Assembly (NCBI RefSeq): GCF_016745835.1
Contig: NZ_JAERVL010000001.1
Span: forward strand, 558,001-622,000
Direction: 5' to 3'
DNA: 64,000 nucleotides
From: Caldalkalibacillus salinus
GTDB lineage: Bacteria > Bacillota > Bacilli > Caldalkalibacillales > JCM-10596
The position numbers were made by a program, and so were the translations under genes. The notes below the pieces were generated by a model. It saw only the letters and a list, made by a program, of their open reading frames with translations. It had not been told where the DNA came from and did no database searches. Positions within the stretch are counted from its first letter, which is position 1. The number at the start of each line of letters is the position of its first letter. Positions 29,168-38,763 of the stretch are shown here, in pieces.

Positions 29168-29587
29168 TTAATGATTAATGGGGATCTCTATTTTATCGTT
29201 TTTATGAATATCTTCCGTTCCGGCATCTAAGGCAGTCTTGTAATATAAACATTTATGATCGATAAGATCCATTGTTTTTTTTAGCTCTTCTATCTGTGCT
29301 TCTACAGTTACTTTTCGTTCCATAAACATGTCATATCTTTGTTGCAAGGTGGCATCTCCCTCAGAACACCAATCAATGAAGTTTTTAATTTCCTTAATAG
29401 GCATCCCAGTGGATTTTAGACATTCAATCACTTTTAAAGCTTCGATATCGGAGTCTTTAAACAATCGTGTGCCGTTGGGATTTCGTTCAACAAAAGGCAT
29501 GAGTCCCTCCTTGTCGTAATAACGCAAGGTATATACTGTAAGATCCAACGCTTTTGCAACTTCGCTGATAGAATATGTCTTCATCAT
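29168..29587 (-). CDS. MerR-family regulator, AdhR-like
   Basis: A 139-residue MerR protein: winged helix 'YSISEVAKALDLTVYTLRYY' followed by 'DKEGLMPFVERNPNGTRLF', then the dimer coiled coil near residues 80-115. It is divergent from a zinc alcohol dehydrogenase with a MerR-type promoter in between, as with adhR and adhA in Bacillus subtilis, where the regulator responds to aldehydes. It has Cys residues in the coiled coil region ('IDWCSEGD') which could sense electrophiles. The stretched promoter spacer at the dehydrogenase supports direct control. Confidence 0.82.
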   Translation of the reverse strand: MMKTYSISEVAKALDLTVYTLRYYDKEGLMPFVERNPNGTRLFKDSDIEALKVIECLKSTGMPIKEIKNFIDWCSEGDATLQQRYDMFMERKVTVEAQIEELKKTMDLIDHKCLYYKTALDAGTEDIHKNDKIEIPINH

Positions 29588-29733
29588 TTACCTCCATTGT
29601 AGAAATGATATAGACTTCGAGTTAACGCTATGAATGGAAAGGATATTATCATGATATTGATTGAATGTCAAAGTCACCAGAATTGGAGAGGTCCAGTGTA
29701 GAGAAGGTTTTTCAAAAAAATGAAACTAACCTC

Positions 29734-29764
29734 TTGACCTAGAGTTAACTATAAGGATTAACAT
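29734..29764 (+). promoter_or_regulatory. MerR-type promoter with dyad operator for the alcohol dehydrogenase
   Basis: TTGACC (29,734-29,739) and TAACAT (29,759-29,764) are 19 bp apart, the long spacer typical of MerR-controlled promoters. The spacer contains an imperfect palindrome centred on GTTAAC (CCTAGAGTTAACTATAAGG). A related GAGTTAAC site occurs near 29,618 in front of the regulator gene, suggesting autoregulation. Confidence 0.75.
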
Positions 29765-29878
29765 AGACTTTGAAAGGATAAAGAAGGGGTAGCAATGAAT
29801 GAAGGATTTTAACTTAGTTGAGATTATTCATTTTATGAGCCTGTTCCCTTTTAATAGAAATGATAGGAGGCTAACTGT

Positions 29879-30919
29879 ATGATTACTGCAAAAGCAAGAG
29901 CTGTCGATGGTCCAGACAAACAGTTTCACGCAACTGAAATTAAACGACGTGACCTTGATTCCCATGATGTTCTAATTGAAATTAAATATGCAGGCATATG
30001 TCATTCTGACATCCATACTGCTCACGGCGAATGGGGTGAAGTAAACTATCCCCTAGTACCAGGACACGAAATTGCGGGGGTTGTTTCTGCTATAGGGCCT
30101 AACGTTACAAAGTACAAGGTCGGTGACCGGGTAGGGGTCGGATGTATGGTAGACTCTTGCGGTGAATGTGAGAACTGTCGTCAGGGAGAAGAGCAATACT
30201 GTCTCAAAGGAAATATACCTACGTATGCAGGTGTTGACAAATACGGAGAGCCAACTCAAGGTGGCTACTCTACCCACATTGTCGTAACTGAAGATTTTGT
30301 ACTTAGAATCCCCGATAACATTGAACTAGATGTTGCCGCACCATTACTTTGCGCAGGTATTACGACATATTCTCCACTCAATCATTGGAAGTCTGGCCCG
30401 GGCAAGAAAGTAGCTGTTGTTGGTATGGGAGGTCTAGGTCATATGGCTGTCCAGATTGCTCATGCTATGGGTGCAGAAGTTACCGTTTTATCACAAACAT
30501 TAAATAAAAAAGAAGATGGCTTGCAACTCGGTGCAGACAACTACTACGCCACTAGTAATCCAGAAGTATTTGAGAATCTTGCCGGATCCTTTGACTTAAT
30601 TATTAATACGGTAAGTGCAAAGCTCAATATGGATGATTATTTTGGACTTCTTACTCTAGACGGTGTTTTGGTAAATGTCGGTGCGCCAGCAGAACCATTA
30701 TCAGTAAATGTATTCTCTCTCATCGGTCATCGTCGTTCATTTGCAGGCTCAATGATTGGGGGCATTCGTGAAACTCAGGAAATGTTGGACTTCTGTGCGA
30801 CACATAACATTGTGCCTAAAATTGAAGTGATTTCTGCCGATTCAATTGACGAAGCGTATGAACGAGTATTAGCTTCAGATGTAAAGTATCGTTTCGTGAT
30901 TGATGTCAGCACAATGTAA
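29879..30919 (+). CDS. Zinc-dependent NAD(P) alcohol dehydrogenase, AdhA-like
   Basis: A 346-residue medium-chain dehydrogenase. Catalytic zinc ligands are in '[12 protein letters not shown]' and 'GHEIAGVV'; four structural zinc cysteines are in '[15 protein letters not shown]'. The nucleotide-binding loop is '[13 protein letters not shown]', starting at about residue 183. It matches the cinnamyl-alcohol/aldehyde reductase branch that includes B. subtilis AdhA, which detoxifies aldehydes such as formaldehyde or methylglyoxal. ATG 29,879 follows GATAGGAGG. The MerR-type promoter upstream points to induction by aldehyde or electrophile stress. Cytoplasmic. Confidence 0.87.
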   Translation: MITAKARAVDGPDKQFHATEIKRRDLDSHDVLIEIKYAGICHSDIHTAHGEWGEVNYPLVPGHEIAGVVSAIGPNVTKYKVGDRVGVGCMVDSCGECENCRQGEEQYCLKGNIPTYAGVDKYGEPTQGGYSTHIVVTEDFVLRIPDNIELDVAAPLLCAGITTYSPLNHWKSGPGKKVAVVGMGGLGHMAVQIAHAMGAEVTVLSQTLNKKEDGLQLGADNYYATSNPEVFENLAGSFDLIINTVSAKLNMDDYFGLLTLDGVLVNVGAPAEPLSVNVFSLIGHRRSFAGSMIGGIRETQEMLDFCATHNIVPKIEVISADSIDEAYERVLASDVKYRFVIDVSTM

Positions 30920-30981
30920 TTGATTTAATAATAAATCTTAAGTTGTAATGATAAGGCTATTATAGTCCTTTAAAGAGAAAG

Positions 30982-31014
30982 GAGTTTTGGTGTATATCGC
31001 CAAGCTCTTTTTTT
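30982..31014 (+). terminator. Terminator of the alcohol dehydrogenase gene
   Basis: GAGTTTTGGTG pairs with CGCCAAGCTC around a short loop, followed by seven T. Confidence 0.72.
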
Positions 31015-31026
31015 CATTTGACTAAA

Positions 31027-31043
31027 ATACCATATGGGGGTAT
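31027..31043 (+). promoter_or_regulatory. CsoR operator of the copper operon
   Basis: ATACC-N7-GGTAT is a GC-centred dyad (ATACCATATGGGGGTAT), the form CsoR repressors bind. It lies about 40 bp before the csoR start, overlapping the presumed promoter, so copper would release CsoR and switch on the operon. Confidence 0.75.
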
Positions 31044-31080
31044 AGTATAAATATATAAAAGCCAAAAGGAAGTGAATGAT

Positions 31081-31383
31081 GTGGATAAATTCTTACAGGA
31101 TCACCCTAGTAAACCCAGGACGCGAGATGAAAAGGAAAAAGTCATTAACCGTTTAAAACGTATAGAAGGTCAAGTACGCGGCATTCAGAAAATGGTGGAG
31201 GAAGACCGATATTGTGTAGATATTTTAGTCCAAATTAGCGCAATACAATCCGCTTTAAAAAATGTAGGTTTCTCTGTCACAGAACGACATCTCAACCATT
31301 GTGTCAGTGATGCGATCAAGCAAGGTGATGGTCAAGCAACCATTGATGAATTAATGAACGTTATGAAGCAGTTTTCCAAGTAA
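31081..31383 (+). CDS. csoR: Copper-sensing repressor CsoR
   Basis: A 100-residue DUF156 protein. The copper ligands are present: Cys in 'DRYCVDILVQ' and His-x-x-x-Cys in 'RHLNHCVSD', together with the 'RLKRIEGQVRGIQKMV' helix. I prefer GTG 31,081, about ten bases after AAAGGA; a GTG at 31,072 would sit on that ribosome site. The operator upstream and copA/copZ downstream make its role clear: it represses the operon until Cu(I) binds. Confidence 0.9.
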   Translation: MDKFLQDHPSKPRTRDEKEKVINRLKRIEGQVRGIQKMVEEDRYCVDILVQISAIQSALKNVGFSVTERHLNHCVSDAIKQGDGQATIDELMNVMKQFSK

Positions 31384-31401
31384 GGAAAAGGAGGGAACGA
31401 T

Positions 31402-33786
31402 GTGGGAAAAACAAATCATGCAACACTTGGTATAACGGGAATGACCTGTGCTGCTTGTTCCACCCGTGTTGAAAAAGTATTAAATAAAATGGATGGCGTC
31501 GAAGCTCAAGTCAATTTAACGACCGAAAAAGCAACTGTAGATTATGATTCAGAAAAGGCTTCAATTGAGGATATTACGAAAAAAATTGAAAATGTTGGCT
31601 ACGGGGTCTTAATGGAAAAAACGGAACTAGATGTTTTTGGAATGACTTGTGCTGCTTGTTCGACCCGGATTGAAAAGGTATTGAATAAGCAAGAGGGCGT
31701 TAAGTCAGCGTCTGTCAACTTAACAACAGAATCTGCATCTATCGAGTATAATCCTGGATTGGTGAACCCTAAAGCCATAATCGAGAAAATTAAAAATCTC
31801 GGATATGATGCGAAGCCAAAAGCTGAAGCAGCAGAGAAACAAACACACAAAGAAAAAGAAATGAAGAGTATGAAGACAAAATTAATCGTTTCAACCGTGT
31901 TAGCGGCGCCGTTATTGGTGACGATGTTGGATCATTTATTTAATATGTCGATACCGGGTATATTTATGAATCCATGGTTCCAATTTGCTTTAGCAACACC
32001 CATTCAATTTATAATCGGTTGGCAATTCTATGTTGGCGCCTATAAGAACCTTCGTAATGGTGGAGCGAACATGGATGTCCTTGTTGCATTAGGCACAAGT
32101 GCAGCTTATTTCTATAGTTTATACGAAGCATTTAAGACCATGGGCAACCCTGAATATATGCCGCATTTATACTTTGAAACAAGTGCCATTTTAATCACGT
32201 TGATCTTATTTGGTAAATATTTGGAGGCTAGAGCAAAAAGCCAAACAACGCATGCACTATCTTCTTTACTCAATTTACAGGCGAAAGAGGCACGCGTTAT
32301 AAAAAATGGCGAAGAAGTGATGATACCAGTCGAGGAAGTGGCCGAAGGGGATCGCTTAGTTGTAAAACCCGGGGAGAAAATACCCGTTGATGGTATCGTT
32401 GTAAAAGGAAGAACATCCGTCGATGAATCGATGATTACGGGAGAATCCATTCCGATTGAAAAGGAAGTAGACGCACCTGTGATTGGGTCAACGATAAATA
32501 AAAATGGATCAATAGAAATGGAAGCGACAAAAGTAGGTAAAGATACTGCCCTTGCGTCGATCGTAAAAATAGTTGAGGATGCCCAAGGCTCAAAAGCACC
32601 AATCCAACGATTAGCTGATATCATTTCAGGTTATTTCGTACCGATTGTTGTAGGAATAGCCATTTTCACATTTATCGTATGGATCGCATTGGTCCAGCCT
32701 GGTCAGCTTGAACCAGCCTTAGTTGCAGCGATTGCTGTCCTGGTTATTGCCTGTCCCTGTGCTTTAGGACTCGCAACCCCTACTTCTATTATGGTTGGAA
32801 CAGGAAAGGCTGCAGAGAATGGGATCTTATTTAAAGGTGGAGAGCATCTCGAGCGTACACATGAATTAAACGCAATCGTGCTAGATAAAACGGGGACCAT
32901 CACAAAAGGAAAACCTGAAGTCACAAACTTTACTGGCGATGAGGAAACACTACAGTTACTCGCGAGTGCTGAGAAAGGTTCTGAGCACCCGCTTGCAGAA
33001 GCTATTGTGGCTTATGCAACGGAAAAAAATATGACATTCGTTGATGTCGACAATTTCACTGCCATACCCGGACAGGGTATCGAAGCTAAAATTTCAAACA
33101 AGCATATTCTTGTTGGTAATCGAACACTCATGCAAAATCATCAAGTCGATGTTGGTGGGGCGGAACAAGCATTAATTGATTACGAGGTTGAAGGAAAGAC
33201 AGCGATGTTAATTGCGGTTGACGGCCAGTATCGTGGCATTGTTTCCGTTGCAGATACAATTAAAGAAACAGCACCACAAGCGATTAGAGAGTTAAAAGAG
33301 GAAGGCTTAGAAGTGATCATGTTAACAGGTGATAACGAGCGAACTGCACAAGCCATTGCAAAACAGGTTGGCATCGACAAAGTCATCGCTCAAGTTTTAC
33401 CTGAAGAAAAAGCAGATAAAGTGAAAGACATTCAGGATAAAGGTAAAAAAGTGGCAATGGTCGGAGACGGTGTAAATGATGCCCCGGCATTAGCAGTCGC
33501 CGATATAGGGATTGCCATTGGTACCGGAACCGAAGTAGCCATTGAAGCGGCTGATGTCACGATTCTTGGTGGTGAGTTATTGCTTATTCCAAAAGCGATC
33601 AAAATTAGCCACGCCACTATTAAGAATATCCGCCAAAACCTCTTCTGGGCCTTCGGTTACAATACAGCAGGAATCCCGGTTGCAGCGGTCGGATTACTTG
33701 CACCATGGGTTGCTGGTGCGGCAATGGCATTAAGTTCGGTTAGTGTTGTCTCTAACTCACTACGCTTAAAACGAGCAAAGTTATAA
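31402..33786 (+). CDS. copA: Copper-exporting P1B-type ATPase CopA
   Basis: A 794-residue membrane ATPase. Two N-terminal heavy-metal domains each carry '[10 protein letters not shown]'. After them come the membrane helices with the ion-binding '[10 protein letters not shown]', the phosphorylation motif '[10 protein letters not shown]', 'TGES' in the actuator domain and '[10 protein letters not shown]' at the hinge. CPC marks the Cu(I)-transporting subgroup. It pumps Cu(I) out of the cell. GTG 31,402 is preceded by AAGGAGGG. It lies 18 bp after csoR and 30 bp before copZ, so all three are one operon. Confidence 0.94.
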   Translation: MGKTNHATLGITGMTCAACSTRVEKVLNKMDGVEAQVNLTTEKATVDYDSEKASIEDITKKIENVGYGVLMEKTELDVFGMTCAACSTRIEKVLNKQEGVKSASVNLTTESASIEYNPGLVNPKAIIEKIKNLGYDAKPKAEAAEKQTHKEKEMKSMKTKLIVSTVLAAPLLVTMLDHLFNMSIPGIFMNPWFQFALATPIQFIIGWQFYVGAYKNLRNGGANMDVLVALGTSAAYFYSLYEAFKTMGNPEYMPHLYFETSAILITLILFGKYLEARAKSQTTHALSSLLNLQAKEARVIKNGEEVMIPVEEVAEGDRLVVKPGEKIPVDGIVVKGRTSVDESMITGESIPIEKEVDAPVIGSTINKNGSIEMEATKVGKDTALASIVKIVEDAQGSKAPIQRLADIISGYFVPIVVGIAIFTFIVWIALVQPGQLEPALVAAIAVLVIACPCALGLATPTSIMVGTGKAAENGILFKGGEHLERTHELNAIVLDKTGTITKGKPEVTNFTGDEETLQLLASAEKGSEHPLAEAIVAYATEKNMTFVDVDNFTAIPGQGIEAKISNKHILVGNRTLMQNHQVDVGGAEQALIDYEVEGKTAMLIAVDGQYRGIVSVADTIKETAPQAIRELKEEGLEVIMLTGDNERTAQAIAKQVGIDKVIAQVLPEEKADKVKDIQDKGKKVAMVGDGVNDAPALAVADIGIAIGTGTEVAIEAADVTILGGELLLIPKAIKISHATIKNIRQNLFWAFGYNTAGIPVAAVGLLAPWVAGAAMALSSVSVVSNSLRLKRAKL

Positions 33787-33816
33787 AAAGACCCATTTAA
33801 AGGAGGTGAAATTGTC

Positions 33817-34023
33817 ATGGAGAAAACGTTAAACGTTCAAGGGATGACATGCGGTCATTGCAAGATGTCAGTTGAAGGTGCATTAAAAGAATTAGATGGC
33901 GTGTCATTAGCTGAAGTTAATTTAGAAGCTGGTAATGTAGATGTGACTTTTGATGAATCAAAAGTAAATGTTGACGCTATGAAAGAAGCTATTGAAGAAC
34001 AAGGATTTGATGTTGAAGCCTAA
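33817..34023 (+). CDS. copZ: Copper chaperone CopZ
   Basis: A 68-residue single heavy-metal-associated domain with the binding loop 'GMTCGHCKMSVEG'. It carries Cu(I) to CopA and to CsoR. ATG 33,817 follows AAAGGAGGTG. It is the last gene of the operon; a terminator follows within 60 bp. Confidence 0.93.
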   Translation: MEKTLNVQGMTCGHCKMSVEGALKELDGVSLAEVNLEAGNVDVTFDESKVNVDAMKEAIEEQGFDVEA

Positions 34024-34067
34024 AAATTAGACACAACTAACAGGGAGATTATAATAAATCTATAATA

Positions 34068-34110
34068 AAACGGATGGTCAGTTCCTTTAGTGGGACTGAC
34101 CTCGTTTTCT
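34068..34110 (+). terminator. Terminator of the copper operon
   Basis: GGTCAGTTCC (34,076-34,085) pairs with GGGACTGACC (34,092-34,101); outer AACG/CGTT extends the stem into a T-rich tail. Confidence 0.75.
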
Positions 34111-34237
34111 ATTAAGAGTGGTTTTAGGAGATCCCTGAAAGAGAAGTTCTTGAAAGACAAGCTTTTTAAAAAAATAAACATAAACCGTTTCCTAGGGTGC
34201 CTCGTCTAATCTATAGAGGAAAGGGGGGCTAAAACTT

Positions 34238-34810
34238 GTGGAAGAGATAAACCATCGTTTATCAGCAGAGGCTGAATTCGACTTCACAGAAACAAAAGAT
34301 ATCAGTCATGTCATGGACACCATTATGACTGCATATGGACAAGACATCCTACAGCTAGTGTATACATACGTGCAAGATGAAGGGATAGCTGAAGACCTCA
34401 CCCAGGATATCTTCTTGAAATGCTATAGCAACCTAGATCAATTCAAACAACGGTCACGACTAAAAACGTGGTTATATCGGATTGCTATCAATTCTTGTAA
34501 GGATTATTTAAAAAGCTGGTCTCACCGCAAGTTTACCTTGCAGAACACGATCTTGAATGTCCTTTCAACGAAAGACAAAGATGTGGATGAACAAGTGATT
34601 CAAAAGGACGAAGAAGCGAGATTAGCAGAAGCGGTCATGGCCTTACCGGTCGTCTACCGTGAAGTCATTTTTCTCCATTACTTTGAAGCGTTTACGGTCC
34701 ATGAGATTGGTCAGGCAGTAGGTAAAAGTCCTAATACGATTAAATCTCGTCTTAAGCGGGCAAGGACACTTTTAAAAGAAAAGTTAGGACCAGAGCAGGA
34801 GGAGGGGTAG
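34238..34810 (+). CDS. ECF-type RNA polymerase sigma factor
   Basis: A 190-residue sigma-70 family protein with region 2 ('LVYTYVQDEGIAEDLTQDIF' and 'FKQRSRLKTWLYRIAINSC') and region 4 ('LPVVYREVIFLHYFEAFTVH' and 'AVGKSPNTIKSRLKRAR'). No anti-sigma gene follows; a PadR regulator and a SEDS protein do. GTG 34,238 follows AAAGGGGGG. It probably directs transcription of envelope-stress or cell-wall genes, perhaps including this operon. The true target promoter is unknown. Confidence 0.85.
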   Translation: MEEINHRLSAEAEFDFTETKDISHVMDTIMTAYGQDILQLVYTYVQDEGIAEDLTQDIFLKCYSNLDQFKQRSRLKTWLYRIAINSCKDYLKSWSHRKFTLQNTILNVLSTKDKDVDEQVIQKDEEARLAEAVMALPVVYREVIFLHYFEAFTVHEIGQAVGKSPNTIKSRLKRARTLLKEKLGPEQEEG

Positions 34811-34812
34811 AG

Positions 34813-35346
34813 GTGAATACAGAGCATAGACTTAATAACTTGAAGAAAGCGATGGAAAGACACACATTTAAGCGCTTATCCTTTACCGAGGATAGAAGGG
34901 AAGCGATTCAGACATGTATGGCAAATACGGGCCAGCAGAATAAAGCATTATGGTCGAAGGATTTGCTATTGATCGTTTTGGACATCCTCAAAAACCACTC
35001 TCAGCATGGTTATGCTATTCTTAGTCAACTACGCCAGCATCACATACAAACTTTTGACGGTCGAGAAGGAAACATATATAAGCTCCTTCATGAGCTTGAA
35101 AGAGACGGTATCCTCTATGCTGAGTGGCGAGTCGATGCGTCTGAAGGTCATCAAGATACGAAAAGCCCCACATCTCATACGAGTGATCCTAAACAGGTCA
35201 GTGAGTCGAAGTCGGAGGCTCATCAGGTGGCGCGCAAGTACTACAGCTTAACGTCTAAAGGAAAAAGGCAGCTGACTTCTTACACAGCAGAAAAAATGGA
35301 ACGTCAGTCAGTGACCGCGGAGAGGCTAAGGGGGAGAACGGTATGA
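34813..35346 (+). CDS. PadR-family regulator with an extended N-terminus
   Basis: A 177-residue protein. Residues about 55-110 form a PadR winged helix ('LLLIVLDILKNHSQHGYAIL' and 'GNIYKLLHELERDGIL'). A 50-residue helical N-terminal extension and a Ser/His-rich insertion before 'ARKYYSLTSKGK' are not typical. It begins 2 bp after the sigma gene and its stop overlaps the SEDS gene start by 4 bp, so all three are one operon. It may take the place of an anti-sigma factor in control of the sigma gene; this is inference. Confidence 0.78.
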   Translation: MNTEHRLNNLKKAMERHTFKRLSFTEDRREAIQTCMANTGQQNKALWSKDLLLIVLDILKNHSQHGYAILSQLRQHHIQTFDGREGNIYKLLHELERDGILYAEWRVDASEGHQDTKSPTSHTSDPKQVSESKSEAHQVARKYYSLTSKGKRQLTSYTAEKMERQSVTAERLRGRTV

Positions 35347-36656
35347 ATGAATCAAAGATTAATCGTTTCCAGTCCTTCATTCGACAGGTATGTGAACAGA
35401 TGAAGGCTAAAGAAGCCCGTCCTCATGTCGCAAGAGAAATACGTCAACACCTAGAGGAGAAGTGTACGGCGTTGCAGCTTGAGGGATACTCACGGGAAGA
35501 AGCCGAGGATCTCGCCGTAAAGGAGATGGGCAATCCGATTGACCTAGGGCAGGATTTTAATAAAATTCATAAACCTCGCATTGATTGGGGTTTAAGTCTA
35601 TTATTTATACTCATTCTTGGCTTAAGCATGGTGCCAATCTATGTCCTATCCGTAGAGTCGGGTTTACAGCTGTCTTTTGAAAAAAAGGTCCTATCAACTG
35701 CTATAGCAATAGCGGTAGCTTTATGTTTATTGTTTTTTCCTTATAGCGTGCTTCTGAAGTGGGGCGTTTGGTTTTATACCGGTGGCATTCTCCTCATCAT
35801 ACTAATGGAGAATTATGGCACTCAGGTTGAGTGGAAGAAGATGTTCATGATATTCGGTTTAGGGGTGGATCATAATGTGGCTTTATTTTTATTCTATCTC
35901 GGTGGCGCTGCAGTATTAAGCCGTGTGAGGGTATATCACACACTGCCCCAGAAAATAAAATTATTAGTCATACTGTGCTTACCGTTGATTCTCTTACTTT
36001 TTAGTCGATATTTAATGTACGCCCTAATGTATATTTCGGCTATCGCAGCCATGTTGCTAGTTTCAAAAATAGACCGCAAGACATTGCTACATTTATCTGT
36101 AGGTATACTCGTTTGTACAGGTCTTATCACAACCTTTTTTTTAATGAATGTACAATATGTCTACAATAGATTAGCGGGGTTTTTCTCTTCTGCATCCCAC
36201 CCGCAGGCAGGTGGGTATCAACTGAATATGAGTAAAGTGTATTTACAAGAAGCATCCTGGCTGAACATACCGTGGCAAGCACCGGAGTTGAGTAGACTGC
36301 CTGACGCTCACACCAACTTTATCTTTGTGTCCGTCGTCCATATGTTTGGATGGCTTGTGGGCATCCTCTTTGTTGCTATCCTACTATTCATTATTATCAG
36401 AATGGGATATGCGGCGATTAAGACGAAGGACCCTTTTGGTAGGAGTTTAGTCGTAGGGGGGGCAACGATGTTACTAGTGGCCACCCTTTGGCATGTACTC
36501 ATGACATTCGGGTTAGTTCCAATCACATCGGTTTCCCTACCATTTATTAGCTACGGAGGAATTCAATTGCTGTTTTACTCCACACTGGTGGGAATAATCT
36601 TAAGTGTATACAGGCGAAAAGATCTGTTTCCAGAAGAGGATCATTTGAGTCATTAA
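35343..36656 (+). CDS. SEDS (FtsW/RodA/SpoVE-like) protein with altered active site
   Basis: A 437-residue membrane protein. Residues 1-75 are a soluble helical prefix ('HVAREIRQHLEEKC', 'EEAEDLAVKEMGNP') of the kind found before Bacillus permeases. About ten membrane helices follow. The C-terminal 'SVSLPFISYGGIQLLFYSTL' is the SEDS signature. In catalytic SEDS glycosyltransferases the motif before it reads HTDFIF, with Asp essential; here residue 325 is Asn in 'DAHTNFIF', and the following Glu pair is absent. It may be non-catalytic and regulatory, or work differently. It is coupled to the PadR and sigma genes. Confidence 0.82.
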   Translation: MNESKINRFQSFIRQVCEQMKAKEARPHVAREIRQHLEEKCTALQLEGYSREEAEDLAVKEMGNPIDLGQDFNKIHKPRIDWGLSLLFILILGLSMVPIYVLSVESGLQLSFEKKVLSTAIAIAVALCLLFFPYSVLLKWGVWFYTGGILLIILMENYGTQVEWKKMFMIFGLGVDHNVALFLFYLGGAAVLSRVRVYHTLPQKIKLLVILCLPLILLLFSRYLMYALMYISAIAAMLLVSKIDRKTLLHLSVGILVCTGLITTFFLMNVQYVYNRLAGFFSSASHPQAGGYQLNMSKVYLQEASWLNIPWQAPELSRLPDAHTNFIFVSVVHMFGWLVGILFVAILLFIIIRMGYAAIKTKDPFGRSLVVGGATMLLVATLWHVLMTFGLVPITSVSLPFISYGGIQLLFYSTLVGIILSVYRRKDLFPEEDHLSH

Positions 36657-36679
36657 GTACTTGGAAACGTCTACGCGAA

Positions 36680-36720
36680 GGGCATGGATGTATAAGGTGA
36701 CATTCATGCCTGTTTCTCAG
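36680..36720. terminator. Terminator of the sigma-PadR-SEDS operon
   Basis: GGGCATGGATGT (36,680-36,691) pairs with ACATTCATGCC (36,700-36,710), followed by a short T-rich run. Confidence 0.65.
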
Positions 36721-36740
36721 TGGTTACAACAATCTATACG

Positions 36741-37196
36741 TTATGAGAATAGAACAACAATAAGTAAACTTATGAGTAATAAAATAAGTGTAATAATGTA
36801 CTCTCTCGGTTCCTTTAAAAACTTCCATTGCATAAACAACTGAAACCCAAATGCTAAGGTAATAAATATTAACCAAAACCACTTAACCATAAGGTAATTT
36901 GTTGTGTGAATAATGACAATTAAGCCCGTTAAAAGAGCAATTGTACCAACAATATACCTCCACCATAGATCGATATATTTTCCGCTTGTGTCTGAGATCT
37001 TTTTTCTTTTTTCACCTAGAATCAGCTTTTTTAAGAAATCCTCTACAAAAATGTGCAGAGCTATCACAATATAAACTGACATAGGGAAAGATGTAACCAC
37101 ACCTGGTAGTTGTCGTATCTGCTGATTAATATCATAAAGCCATACACCACTTACAATGATGACGATAAGTTTTATAATATTTTTTAATATAAACAT
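36741..37196 (-). CDS. Small integral membrane protein, unknown function
   Basis: A 151-residue protein with four or five hydrophobic segments, for example residues 8-23 and 84-100, and a charged loop 'LGEKRKKISDTSGK'. The start ATG has AGGGTGG upstream on the minus strand. I recognise no family. It faces the SEDS operon head-on and the 343-bp gap upstream of it shows no operator. Confidence 0.6.
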   Translation of the reverse strand: MFILKNIIKLIVIIVSGVWLYDINQQIRQLPGVVTSFPMSVYIVIALHIFVEDFLKKLILGEKRKKISDTSGKYIDLWWRYIVGTIALLTGLIVIIHTTNYLMVKWFWLIFITLAFGFQLFMQWKFLKEPREYIITLILLLISLLIVVLFS

Positions 37197-37539
37197 GCTA
37201 CCACCCTTGTATATACATCATTTAAAAATGATATCAAAAGCCTACTCAACTTGATATCTTAACATATATAATGTAAAAATTGGTTAAAAGGTTAAAATCT
37301 ATCTTTTCAACACATTAAAATGCCGGAACATATGAACGTTATATGAAGCACCGAAGATTAGGAAGGTGAACGTTTCAGCAAATCAATTTAAAGATGGTAG
37401 AACATATGTCACTCGTTTAAATATAGTAACAGTCCATTTTTTGGAATATTTATATTAGTTTATGGTATCATGAGTATAACTTTTGCTATCCTGATAGGCG
37501 TCGAAGATTTAGCTAACATATATTTTTGAGGAGGCCATA
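37197..37539. other. Gap between divergent genes
   Basis: Nothing is visible except promoter-like AT-rich stretches. No RNA, repeat or gene was found. Confidence 0.5.
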
Positions 37540-38097
37540 ATGTCAAAAAGAATGATATCTATATCCTTTATTGGCCTATTATTAATTTTTGGATGGTTTT
37601 GGACTGAGGGATATGGATTTGTACATACAGATATGACTGGAAACAGCATAGAAGAAGCCTTATTTCACTATTCGCTGAATGGTCCAATAAATTTTAAATA
37701 TGGTGAAATACTTGAAATAATAGAAACAGATAATAAATATATTGTTTTTTACGAAAATTTCCAAACAAGAGCTGTTAATGTAGCGTTTATCAAGAAAAAG
37801 TGGAATGGAAAACGGAAAGTAAGTACCGTAAGTGGATCAGTCCAGATTGATTCTTTTCCAGGACAAGCGATGCCGTATTCTTGGAAATGGCTAAACGAAA
37901 AGGACTTAACAGTATATTGGGGTGTCGTACATGATCCACATATTAATAACATCAAAATAGATGACGAAGAAGCAATTATTATTACGGTAAAGAATATAAC
38001 GATTTGGTACTACAAAAGCCATGAGACATTTAGTACGAAGGAAATTTCAGCATATGATAAAAATGGTCATTTAATAGAGTGGAATAATGAGTATTAA
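37540..38097 (+). CDS. Secreted or membrane-anchored protein, unknown function
   Basis: A 185-residue protein with one N-terminal hydrophobic segment ('MISISFIGLLLIFGWFW') and no lipobox, so it is probably anchored with the rest outside. The remainder is beta-rich with many aromatic residues, as in small Bacillus exported proteins of unknown role. ATG 37,540 follows GAGGAGG. It stands alone. Confidence 0.65.
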   Translation: MSKRMISISFIGLLLIFGWFWTEGYGFVHTDMTGNSIEEALFHYSLNGPINFKYGEILEIIETDNKYIVFYENFQTRAVNVAFIKKKWNGKRKVSTVSGSVQIDSFPGQAMPYSWKWLNEKDLTVYWGVVHDPHINNIKIDDEEAIIITVKNITIWYYKSHETFSTKEISAYDKNGHLIEWNNEY

Positions 38098-38198
38098 CGT
38101 CATCTCACGTACATACAATGAATTTAACTAAGCTGGCCCTATGAGCGATAGAACGAATGTCAACATAGTGCTATTAAATAAAAGGGAGTGTATGAAAC

Positions 38199-38711
38199 TT
38201 GGAAATGAATTTACTAGTAGAAGAACTAAAAGCTATTAATGAATCAGAATTAATAGGGCTAACAGAGCTTTTAAAAGATGTTGTAGAGGAAGGGGCTTCA
38301 ATTGGATTTCTACATCCAATTTCTGCTCCCGAAGCAGAGCTGTACTGGAAAAGTGTCTTAAGTTCAGATGTTCTTTTGTGGGTGGCGAGAACTAATGGAC
38401 GTATCGTAGGCACTGTTCAATTACATCTGGACACGAAGCCCAATGCAACTCATCGAGCAGAAATAGCTAAACTTATGGTTCATCCTGAATTGAGAGGGAA
38501 AGGAATAGGAAAGCAATTAATGTTAAGTGCTGAAGCCACTGCTCAAAGGATCAATCGAGAATTAATCGTTTTAGACACAAGGCTTGGAGATGTGTCTAAC
38601 CTTCTTTATAAAAAACTAGGATATACAGAAGCAGGACAAATACCTCATTTTGCAAAGTCGTCTAATGGTCAACTAGATGGGACTGTCATTTACTACAAGA
38701 TGATTAAATAA
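38199..38711 (+). CDS. GNAT-family N-acetyltransferase
   Basis: A 170-residue protein with the acetyl-CoA loop 'VHPELRGKGIGKQLM' and a downstream 'LYKKLGYTEAGQIPHF'. TTG 38,199 is 8 bases after AAAGGGAGTG, so it is the likely start; ATG 38,205 is too far. The substrate is unknown; similar proteins act on small amines or antibiotics. Confidence 0.82.
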   Translation: MEMNLLVEELKAINESELIGLTELLKDVVEEGASIGFLHPISAPEAELYWKSVLSSDVLLWVARTNGRIVGTVQLHLDTKPNATHRAEIAKLMVHPELRGKGIGKQLMLSAEATAQRINRELIVLDTRLGDVSNLLYKKLGYTEAGQIPHFAKSSNGQLDGTVIYYKMIK

Positions 38712-38763
38712 ATAATAGTCCGCATATTCAAATATAGAATAATTTTACAAATGAGGAGAAAGT

